From: an uncultured Bacilli bacterium
GTDB lineage: Bacteria > Bacillota_I > Bacilli_A > RF39 > UBA660
Reading direction: 5' to 3'
DNA: 12,125 nucleotides
Assembly (NCBI GenBank): GCA_934089255.1
Contig: CAKOJI010000030.1
Coordinates: 1-12,125 of the forward strand
The translations under genes were made by a program, and so were the position numbers. Positions 6,460 through 12,125 of this stretch are shown here, piece after piece; within the stretch, counting starts at the first letter, position 1; each line of letters opens with the position of its first letter. The notes beneath the pieces are model-generated. The model searched no databases. It saw only the letters and a list, made by a program, of their open reading frames with translations, and had not been told where the DNA came from.

Positions 6460-7041
6460 ATGAAATTTGAAGAACTAATAAAAAATTTAAAACATTGTGA
6501 ATTATGTAAAGAATATTTTGACTTTCAGCCACATCCAATTTTTTGGGGGAATAAAAATTCTAAAATAGTACAAATTAGTCAAGCACCATCTCTAACAGTA
6601 CATAAAACATTTAAACCCTTTTCGGATCAATCTGGAAAAAAATTAAAGTATGAATGGTACAAAATAGATGACAAGACATTTTATAATACAAATAATTTTT
6701 ACATAGTTTCATTAGCGCACTGTTATCCAGGTAAAGATAAAAATGGTAATGATAAAAATCCACCGAAAATTTGTTATGAAACTTGGGTAAAAAAAGAAAT
6801 TAAACATATAAATAACAAAATATATATAATAATTGGAGCAAAGGCAGCTAAAGTATTTTTCCCAAAAGAAAAATTTAACGATTTAGTCTTTAAAAATAAT
6901 TATTTAAACGGATTATTAACATTAGTTTTACCACACCCTTCACCTCTAAATTTTAAATGGTTAAAAGATCATCCTAAATTTTCAGAAGAAAGGATTATTG
7001 AAATTAGAAAAATAGTGCATAATATTATAGAAAAAGAATAA
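6460..7041 (+). CDS. Uracil-DNA glycosylase superfamily protein
   Basis: Member of the UDG fold superfamily (COG1573-like), predicted to excise uracil or related lesions from DNA. From Met 6460: Cys13 and Cys16 (CELC), Cys88 (AHCYPGK) and Cys105 (PPKICYETW) are spaced like the 4Fe-4S ligands of family-4 enzymes. Motif A is ISQAPS (39-44), with Gln at the position where family 4 has the GEAPG Glu; FSDQSGKKL and YIIIGAKAAKVF follow, and LPHPSPLN (157-164) carries the catalytic-loop His. The Gln variant and LPHPSPxN ending mark a less-studied subgroup, so activity is inferred. The start is uncertain: ATG 6460 has AAAGATG before it, while ATG 6451 (three residues longer) leaves no room for a ribosome site. 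TATAAT at 6429-6434 may be a -10, without a good -35. Confidence 0.85.
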   Translation: MKFEELIKNLKHCELCKEYFDFQPHPIFWGNKNSKIVQISQAPSLTVHKTFKPFSDQSGKKLKYEWYKIDDKTFYNTNNFYIVSLAHCYPGKDKNGNDKNPPKICYETWVKKEIKHINNKIYIIIGAKAAKVFFPKEKFNDLVFKNNYLNGLLTLVLPHPSPLNFKWLKDHPKFSEERIIEIRKIVHNIIEKE

Positions 7042-7095
7042 ACGAATTAAAAATACTTTTATCATATAAAAATAGAACATTTAATACAATATACT

Positions 7096-7734
7096 ATGAA
7101 AAAGAAAATAATAATACTATTAATAATTTTAAATATTTGTCTTTTTATACCAGTTAAAGCAAAAGAAAGAAAAATGATATTAAATAATATAAAAATAGTA
7201 ATTGATCCTGGACACGGTTCTAAAGACATTGGTACTAGTTACAAAGACATATACGAAAAAGATATTAATTTAAATATATCAAAATCTTTAAAAAAAGAAC
7301 TTGAAAGTTTTGGCGCTATAGTAACACTTACTAGAGAAGATGATTACGATTTATCAAAACCAAATGCAAATAGAAGAAAGAAAAGTGATTTTGATAATAG
7401 AATAAAATTAATAAACGACATTAAACCAAATTTAGTTATATCAATACACCAAAACTACTATAAAGAAAGTGTCTATCATGGTACACAAATATTTTATAAA
7501 GGTAATAAAAAGTTAGCAGATACATTACAAAAAAAGTTAAACAAAGATAGAATTTCAAAACCAATATCAAATACTTTATATATGTATAATAAATTAGAAA
7601 GTGATGTTTTGCTAATAGAATGTGGATTCCTATCAAATTCTAAAGACAGAAAAAATCTAACAAACGATAAATACATAGAAAAATATACAAAAGATTTAGC
7701 ACATACTTTAAAAGAATATTTTAAGAATACTTAA
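7096..7734 (+). CDS. cwlD: N-acetylmuramoyl-L-alanine amidase, CwlD-like
   Basis: Zinc amidase (Amidase_3) that cleaves the MurNAc-L-Ala bond of peptidoglycan outside the membrane. Residues 1-22 are a signal peptide or anchor (KKK, hydrophobic core, ending near VKAKE). Zinc and catalytic residues are all present: His40 (DPGHGSKD), Glu54 (YEKDINL), His118 (SIHQN) and Glu175 (IECGFLSN). It has no extra cell-wall binding domain, and its 212 residues match the germination-specific amidase CwlD that makes muramic-lactam in spore cortex; a vegetative role is equally possible. ATG 7096 has no recognisable ribosome site, unlike most neighbours. A diverged C-terminal copy lies at 8722-8862 beyond dinD. 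Confidence 0.88.
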   Translation: MKKKIIILLIILNICLFIPVKAKERKMILNNIKIVIDPGHGSKDIGTSYKDIYEKDINLNISKSLKKELESFGAIVTLTREDDYDLSKPNANRRKKSDFDNRIKLINDIKPNLVISIHQNYYKESVYHGTQIFYKGNKKLADTLQKKLNKDRISKPISNTLYMYNKLESDVLLIECGFLSNSKDRKNLTNDKYIEKYTKDLAHTLKEYFKNT

Positions 7735-7825
7735 TATAAAAAGATTATATCAATTTTTCATTTATTTTAACCGTTTAATACAAAATATGTATATAAAAAA
7801 ATATTAACAAAATATATATTATATA

Positions 7826-7855
7826 TTGACATACAAGCGATCGATATAGTATAGT
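7826..7855 (+). promoter_or_regulatory. Promoter and possible operator of dinD
   Basis: Consensus -35 TTGACA (7826-7831), 18-base spacer, TATAGT (7850-7855). The spacer contains the palindrome CGATCG (7838-7843), the only G/C cluster in a run of about 100 A/T-rich bases, so it may bind a repressor. It does not match the Gram-positive LexA box CGAAC-N4-GTTCG. Confidence 0.6.
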
Positions 7856-7877
7856 TGAAATACAGGGGTGATAATAA

Positions 7878-8702
7878 ATGAATCAAATAAAAGAATATAA
7901 TAAAACAGTATTTGAAGATATCAAACACATTGATGAATATGGTAATGTATATTGGTTAGCAAGAGAATTACAACAAGTACTCGAATATAAAAAATGGCAA
8001 AAGTTTATAAATGTAATAGAAAATGCAAAAATAGCTTGTGAACAAAGTAAATTTATGATTGATGAACATTTTACCCAAGTGGGTAAAACATCGAAAATGC
8101 CTAACGGTGGAGTTAAAAATATATTAGAATATAAGTTATCAAGATACGCATGTTATTTAATAGTACAGAATTCTGATCCTAGAAAAGAAGTTGTTGCTTT
8201 AGGACAAACCTACTTTGCAGTACAAACAAGAAAACAAGAACTGACTGAAAAAGAATATATAAATTTAACAGAAGAAGAAAAAAGATTTTATCAAAGAAGT
8301 TTAACTAAAAAAGGTAATTACTCTTTAAATCAGACCGCTAAAAAGTGCGGAGTTAAAAACTTTGATCAATTCCATAATGCTGGTTATAAAGGATTATACA
8401 ATGGTGAAACAGCTAATGATATTGCTAAAAGAAAAAAAATAAGATATCGTGAAGATATTTTAGATAATATGGGTAGTGAAGAATTAGCAGCCAATCTTTT
8501 CCGTATAACTCAAACTGAATCAAAACTAAAAAGGGATAATATATCTAGTGAAAAAGATGCTAACGAAACACATTATAATATAGGAAAAAATATTAGAGAG
8601 GTAATTGCAAAAAATGGTGGAACAATGCCAGAAAAATTACCAACACCTAAAAAATCGTTAAAAGAATTAGTAAAAGAAAATACAAATAAAATTGAATTAT
8701 AG
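7878..8702 (+). CDS. dinD: DNA damage-inducible protein D (DinD)
   Basis: At 274 residues it matches E. coli DinD in length and along its whole course. The N-terminal Bro-N-like part (YWLARELQQVLEYKKWQKF, 25-43; ILEYKLSRYACYLIVQN; DPRKEVVALGQTYFAVQTR) is followed by the DinD-specific C-terminal half (YKGLYNGETANDIAKRK, MGSEELAANLFRITQTE, NETHYNIGKNIREVI, GGTMPEKLPTPKKSLKEL). E. coli DinD is SOS-induced and has been reported to inhibit RecA strand-exchange; in many genomes it is an accessory gene near mobile or defence loci. Ribosome site AGGGGTG (7864-7870) lies seven bases before ATG. It has its own strong promoter and separates the intact cwlD from a cwlD remnant, which supports arrival by insertion. 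SOS control here is not proven. Confidence 0.93.
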   Translation: MNQIKEYNKTVFEDIKHIDEYGNVYWLARELQQVLEYKKWQKFINVIENAKIACEQSKFMIDEHFTQVGKTSKMPNGGVKNILEYKLSRYACYLIVQNSDPRKEVVALGQTYFAVQTRKQELTEKEYINLTEEEKRFYQRSLTKKGNYSLNQTAKKCGVKNFDQFHNAGYKGLYNGETANDIAKRKKIRYREDILDNMGSEELAANLFRITQTESKLKRDNISSEKDANETHYNIGKNIREVIAKNGGTMPEKLPTPKKSLKELVKENTNKIEL

Positions 8703-8721
8703 ATATAAGTTTTTTCTAAAA

Positions 8722-8862
8722 ATAAATACAGAAGTACTTTTAATAGAATGTGGTTTTTTATCTAATCCAATAGATAGAAAAAATTCAACAAATGAAAAAT
8801 ATAAAATAAAATATACAAAAGACTTAGCTAATTACATAAAAAACTATTTCAAACAAAATTAA
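8722..8862 (+). pseudogene. C-terminal fragment of a second CwlD-like amidase
   Basis: The frame beginning ATAAATACAGAA... encodes 46 residues: EVLLIECGFLSN, DRKN, KYTKDLAN and a YFKQN end, stop TAA 8860-8862. Thirty of 43 aligned residues equal the end of the intact CwlD (7096-7734), including the catalytic-Glu motif IECGFLSN, but codons differ at many positions, so this is an old paralogue or foreign copy and not a recent duplication. There is no start codon or ribosome site and the N-terminal three quarters are missing; its truncated edge lies about 20 bases behind the dinD stop. It cannot be an active amidase. Confidence 0.85.
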
Positions 8863-8881
8863 CGTAAAATTCATAATAAAT

Positions 8882-8918
8882 TCACAACTTTTATATATTA
8901 TTTTTATGTCAGTTGTGA
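8882..8918 (+). repeat. Inverted repeat upstream of abi
   Basis: Perfect 8-bp arms TCACAACT (8882-8889) and AGTTGTGA (8911-8918) separated by 21 A/T-rich bases, centres 29 bases apart. It ends 23 bases before the abi ATG. Candidate operator (two half-sites about three helical turns apart) or RNA hairpin near the abi leader. Confidence 0.45.
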
Positions 8919-8941
8919 TAGAATCTATAATAGGTGATAGT

Positions 8942-9898
8942 ATGAGCAAAGATAAATACTCAACTAATAAAATATTTAAAACCTTAGACGAACAAATAGA
9001 AATACTTAAAAATAAAGGTTTAGTTATAGATGATGTAGATTCTGCTAAAAGCATACTATTAAGAGAAAATTATTTCTTCATCAGTGGCTATAGATATCTA
9101 TTATTAAAGTCAAGAACTGATAAAAAGTTTTTGCCAAATGCAAACTTTAGAGAATTATATGCCTTATTCAATTTTGATAGACAGGTAAGAAATATAATAT
9201 TTAAAAATTTACTAATTGTTGAAAATAATATTAAAAGTATATTTTCATATCAATTATCTAAAAAATATGGATACAAAGAAAAAGATTATTTAAGACCTTC
9301 CAACTTTACAAATAATCCAGAAAAATTTAGGCAAGTAAATGATTTGATAAAAAAAATGAAAAGGCAAATAAGAATTAATGGTAATCAACACTCAGCAACA
9401 AAACATTATCAAATGAATTATGGGTACGTTCCATTATGGATTGTAGTTAAAGTTTTATCATTTGGTATAGTTTGTGAATTGTTTACCATAATGAAAAAAG
9501 AGGATCAAATAGAAATATCAGAAATATATAAAATAGATCCTACAACATTATGTATCTATTTACCAATACTATCAAATTTTAGAAATTTATGTGCTCATGA
9601 AGATATATTATATGATTACAAAACTCAAAAACCAATACCAGACACAATGTTTCATAGGCAACTAAATATACCAAAACAAGATGGAGAATTTATTTATGGT
9701 AAGGAAGATTTATTTGCATTAATAATAATTCTAAAAAGGATGCTAGCAAAAGATGAATTTAAATTATTAATAAATGAAGTAACATACGAATTAGATGTTT
9801 TAGAAGGAAAACTAAAAACAATTAAAATCGATAAACTATTAAATGCTATAGGTTTTCCAACAAATTTTAGAGAAATATGTTATATGGAAAAGGAGTAA
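8942..9898 (+). CDS. Abi_2-family abortive infection protein (AbiD/AbiF-like)
   Basis: Likely phage-defence protein; Abi_2 members such as lactococcal AbiD/AbiF stop phage growth, and the fold is related to HEPN ribonucleases. From Met 8942 (318 residues): TLDEQIEILKNKGLVI (14-29) and ENYFFISGYRY (42-52) are the N-terminal Abi_2 signature, FNFDRQVR (76-83) the central one, and R214-NLCA-H219 in SNFRNLCAHEDILY is the R-x4-H motif expected of a HEPN active site. AGGTG (8932-8936) lies five bases before ATG 8942, preferred over ATG 8906, which has no ribosome site. It stops five bases ahead of the htrA start and contains the htrA ribosome site. No toxin-neutralising partner is evident nearby, so it seems to be a one-gene system. 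Confidence 0.88.
   Translation: MSKDKYSTNKIFKTLDEQIEILKNKGLVIDDVDSAKSILLRENYFFISGYRYLLLKSRTDKKFLPNANFRELYALFNFDRQVRNIIFKNLLIVENNIKSIFSYQLSKKYGYKEKDYLRPSNFTNNPEKFRQVNDLIKKMKRQIRINGNQHSATKHYQMNYGYVPLWIVVKVLSFGIVCELFTIMKKEDQIEISEIYKIDPTTLCIYLPILSNFRNLCAHEDILYDYKTQKPIPDTMFHRQLNIPKQDGEFIYGKEDLFALIIILKRMLAKDEFKLLINEVTYELDVLEGKLKTIKIDKLLNAIGFPTNFREICYMEKE
9890..9895 (+). promoter_or_regulatory. htrA ribosome binding site inside the abi 3' end
   Basis: AAGGAG, eight bases before ATG 9904 and only two before the alternative ATG 9898. It decides the htrA start and lies in the last codons of abi, so the two genes are probably coupled. Confidence 0.75.
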
Positions 9899-9903
9899 TG
9901 GAT

Positions 9904-10995
9904 ATGAAAAAAAATAAAACATTAAGTATAGTATTAATTATATTTGCATTCTTTATTGGAGCAGGTGGAATGTATTGTTTAGTTAATTATGCTCCAAAAT
10001 CAGTTCAGACTGTTGTTAACAAAAGTGAAAAAGAAGTTACAATAACAGATGCTGGAATAGCAGACTCAGTAGAAAAATTATATGATGCTGTAGTTGTAGT
10101 AGGATCATACAAAAATGGAGTACTAGCAAGCAGTGGTACAGGTTTTGTATATGAAGAAGACGATAAATATGCATATATATTAACTAATTCTCATGTAGTA
10201 GATGGTGCTAGTTCTGTAAAAGTAAAATTCACAAATGATACAATAGAAAATGTAGAACTAGTAGGAAATGACTCTTATTCAGATATCGCAGTATTAAAAA
10301 TAGATAAAAACAAAATATTAAAAGTTGCAACAATAGGAAAAGTTGATGAAAATTTAAGAGTAGGAGATACTGTATTTGCAATAGGAGCACCTATAAATGA
10401 TGAATATTCTTGGACAGTAACTAGAGGTATATTATCAGGGAAAAATAGATTGGTAGATGTTAGCGCATCAAACTCTAGCACTTCAGATTGGGTAATGAGT
10501 GTTATGCAAACAGATGCTTCTATAAATAGTGGAAATAGTGGTGGACCACTTGCAAATGCAAATGGTGAAGTTATCGGTATAACTAATATGAAATTAGTTA
10601 GTGAAGGTGTAGAAGGAATTGGATTTGCAATACCAATTGATGATGCAGTAAATTATGCTACACAACTAAGAGAAAATAGAAAAATTGAAAGACCATTTTT
10701 AGGTGTTTCTATGTTAAACTCAACAGATTCATACAACTTATCCAGATATAGAATAAATATAGATACAAGTGTAACTGGTGCAGTAGTTATAGAAACTCAA
10801 GATAAATCACCTGCCAGTGATGCCGGTTTAAAACAAGGCGATGTAATAACTAAAATTGAAGATTACGAAGTTACATCAGTAGCAAAACTAAAATATTATC
10901 TATATAAATATAACCCTGGAGATAAAATAAAAATAACATACAATAGAAATGGAAAAACAGAAACTACTACAGTTAAACTAGGGAAAAGTGAATAG
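9904..10995 (+). CDS. htrA: HtrA/DegP-type trypsin-like serine protease with PDZ domain
   Basis: Membrane-anchored surface protease that degrades misfolded exported proteins. Residues 5-28 form one N-terminal membrane anchor. The trypsin-like domain has the full triad: His97 (LTNSHVVDG), Asp127 (SYSDIAVL) and Ser212 (INSGNSGGPL). One PDZ domain follows at about 265-355 (FLGVSML, GAVVIETQDKSPASDAGLKQGDVITKI). Length 363 and single PDZ are typical of Gram-positive HtrA/YyxA/YvtA. ATG 9904 is chosen for its spacing to AAGGAG. No separate promoter is apparent between abi and htrA, so transcription may depend on abi's promoter or on a promoter within abi. In Firmicutes such proteases are often CssRS-controlled, but no such box can be judged here. 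Confidence 0.94.
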   Translation: MKKNKTLSIVLIIFAFFIGAGGMYCLVNYAPKSVQTVVNKSEKEVTITDAGIADSVEKLYDAVVVVGSYKNGVLASSGTGFVYEEDDKYAYILTNSHVVDGASSVKVKFTNDTIENVELVGNDSYSDIAVLKIDKNKILKVATIGKVDENLRVGDTVFAIGAPINDEYSWTVTRGILSGKNRLVDVSASNSSTSDWVMSVMQTDASINSGNSGGPLANANGEVIGITNMKLVSEGVEGIGFAIPIDDAVNYATQLRENRKIERPFLGVSMLNSTDSYNLSRYRINIDTSVTGAVVIETQDKSPASDAGLKQGDVITKIEDYEVTSVAKLKYYLYKYNPGDKIKITYNRNGKTETTTVKLGKSE

Positions 10996-11020
10996 ATTAG
11001 AAATAATCTGTTTTTCTTTT
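10994..11020 (+). terminator. Rho-independent terminator after htrA
   Basis: AGATTA / TAATCT 6-bp stem with a GAAA tetraloop (11000-11003), then GTTTTTCTTTT. It begins within the htrA stop codon, and has the same GAAA loop as the tag terminator. Confidence 0.85.
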
Positions 11021-11029
11021 AAAAAAATA

Positions 11030-11038
11030 TGCTATAAT
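11030..11038 (+). promoter_or_regulatory. Extended -10 promoter of ychF
   Basis: TGCTATAAT: TGn extension plus perfect TATAAT (11033-11038), 24 bases before the ychF ATG. The -35 area falls in the T run of the htrA terminator and is weak. Confidence 0.6.
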
Positions 11039-11062
11039 ACATCTTAGTTAGGAGGAATTAAA

Positions 11063-12125
11063 ATGTCATTAAAAGCAGGAATAGTAGGATTACCAAATGT
11101 AGGAAAAAGTACTCTTTTTAATGCAATAACTAAAAAAAATATATTAGCAGCAAATTATCCGTTTGCAACAATAGACCCCAACGTAGGTGTAGTAACCGTA
11201 CCAGATTATAGATTAGAATATTTAGAAAACTTATATAATCCAGACAGCGTAGTACCAACTACTTATGAGTTTACTGATATAGCAGGATTAGTAAGTGGTG
11301 CATCACACGGTGAAGGATTAGGAAATAAATTTTTAAGCCATATAAGAGAAACAGATGCAATAGTTGAAGTAGTAAGATGTTTTAATGATAAAAATATAAC
11401 TCACGTAGAAGGAGATGTAGATCCCATACGTGATATAGAAATAATTAATGTAGAATTAATTATGTCAGATTTAGAAATAGTTCAAAATAGAATATCTAAA
11501 TTAGGAAAAAGAATAGAAATGTCAAAAGACAAAAAAGAATTATTAGAAATACAAGCTTTAAAAAAATCTAAAGAAGCTTTAGAAAAAGGTATAGCCTTAA
11601 GAAACATTGAATTTACAGAAGAAGAATTATTGGTTCTTAAAAATTTTAGTTTCATAACTATTAAACCAATAATATACGTAGCAAATGTTAGCGAAGATGA
11701 TGCAATAGTTGGAACAAATGAATATGTTGAAAAAGTTAGAAATTATGCTTCAAATGAAGGTTCTGGAGTTGTTGTACTTAGTGCTAAATTAGAAAGTGAA
11801 TTATCAGAACTAGAAGTAAATGATAAAAAAGAATTTATGGATAGTTTAGGCTTACAAAATAGTGGTTTAGATAAATTAATTTTTGAAACATACAATTTAT
11901 TAGGTCTAGCAACATTCTTTACAGCTGGAGAAAAAGAATGCCGTGCGTGGACATTTAAAAAAGGAATGAAAGCACCAGCTTGTGCAGGAATTATACACAG
12001 TGACTTTGAAAGAGGTTTCATAAGATGTGAAACAATGAGTTTTGAAGATTTAGAAAAATATGGTTCAGAATTAAAAGTAAAAGAAGCAGGGCGTATGCGC
12101 CGTGAAGGAAAAGAATACATAATGC
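11063..12125 (+). CDS. ychF: Ribosome-binding ATPase YchF/Obg-like (3' end beyond window)
   Basis: Universally conserved Obg-family P-loop protein that prefers ATP to GTP and binds ribosomes. Visible: P-loop GLPNVGKST (9-17), switch region with ANYPFATIDPN (29-39), G3-type DIAGLVSGASHGEGLGNKFL, a central coiled-coil arm (ISKLGKRIEMSKDKKELLE onward), IIYVANVSEDD in place of the canonical G4 NKxD, and the C-terminal TGS domain (TFFTAGEKECRAWTF, APACAGIIHSDFERGF). The frame is open for 354 codons to the window edge at EGKEYIM; only about a dozen residues should be missing. AGGAGG (11050-11055) lies seven bases before ATG 11063. It is a housekeeping gene with its own promoter. Confidence 0.97.
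   Translation, partial: MSLKAGIVGLPNVGKSTLFNAITKKNILAANYPFATIDPNVGVVTVPDYRLEYLENLYNPDSVVPTTYEFTDIAGLVSGASHGEGLGNKFLSHIRETDAIVEVVRCFNDKNITHVEGDVDPIRDIEIINVELIMSDLEIVQNRISKLGKRIEMSKDKKELLEIQALKKSKEALEKGIALRNIEFTEEELLVLKNFSFITIKPIIYVANVSEDDAIVGTNEYVEKVRNYASNEGSGVVVLSAKLESELSELEVNDKKEFMDSLGLQNSGLDKLIFETYNLLGLATFFTAGEKECRAWTFKKGMKAPACAGIIHSDFERGFIRCETMSFEDLEKYGSELKVKEAGRMRREGKEYIM

Noticed and set aside
7090..7095. TATACT immediately before cwlD as a promoter
   Set aside because: Transcription would start inside the gene, beyond ATG 7096.
8069..8088. Perfect hairpin TTTTACCC-AAGT-GGGTAAAA
   Set aside because: Inside conserved dinD coding sequence with no T run after it; most likely a by-product of codons.
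8926..8931. TATAAT as the abi promoter
   Set aside because: It is only 11 bases before ATG 8942, so the transcript would lack the AGGTG ribosome site; no matching -35 at 17 bases.
8906..8941. Upstream ATG 8906 as abi start
   Set aside because: No ribosome site, overlaps the inverted repeat arm, and adds residues outside the Abi_2 domain.
1..12125. CRISPR arrays, tRNA/rRNA genes, insertion sequences
   Set aside because: No regularly spaced repeats, cloverleaf-like G/C-rich segments or transposase frames were seen.

Overview
This is a very AT-rich, densely packed, entirely plus-strand stretch of bacterial chromosome. Poly-A-rich codon use, strong AAAGGAG/GGAGG ribosome sites, a germination-type CwlD amidase, a prfB-yitT pair and an AbrB-ABC cassette point to a low-GC member of the Bacillota (Bacilli/Clostridia side, possibly one of the uncultured AT-rich gut lineages). 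It is not a Mycoplasma-type code. TGA ends three intact genes (MGMT, tag, the ABC ATPase), tryptophan is encoded by TGG throughout, and RF2 (prfB) is present with its classical TGA-sensing frameshift.

Layout. 1-2209: a membrane-lipid and alkylation-repair transcription unit: PAP2 phosphatase (5' end outside the window), overlapping dgkA (interrupted by an in-frame TGA), a tiny frameshifted ORF, then MGMT and tag joined by an ATGA overlap, closed by a hairpin terminator. 2212-2520: the C-terminal remnant of an S66 (LD-carboxypeptidase/MccF-like) peptidase. 2555-4374: a promoter-driven cassette of an AbrB/SpoVT-type regulator, an ABC ATPase and an ABC-2 permease, with a terminator. 4410-6400: prfB with programmed frameshift, then a YitT-family membrane protein and a terminator. 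6460-7734: a uracil-DNA-glycosylase-superfamily protein and the CwlD-like amidase.

7735-9898 looks like an accessory insertion: dinD with its own TTGACA promoter, a diverged 3' remnant of a second cwlD, and an Abi_2 (AbiD/F-like) abortive-infection protein with a HEPN-like R-x4-H motif. The abi stop codon sits 5 bases ahead of the htrA start, so a phage-defence type gene is tightly abutted to a housekeeping surface protease. 9904-11020: HtrA-type serine protease and terminator. 11030-12125: promoter and almost all of ychF, cut by the window end.

Four genes handle DNA damage (MGMT, Tag, UDG-like, DinD). The main anomalies are the nonsense codon in dgkA, the adjacent homopolymer frameshift, two gene remnants (S66 peptidase, second cwlD), and the dinD-abi insertion between cwlD and htrA. 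I see no rRNA, tRNA, CRISPR array or transposase. No gene-free stretch exceeds 300 bases. I did not find a clearly undescribed system. The dinD-cwlD'-abi block is the best place to look for one.
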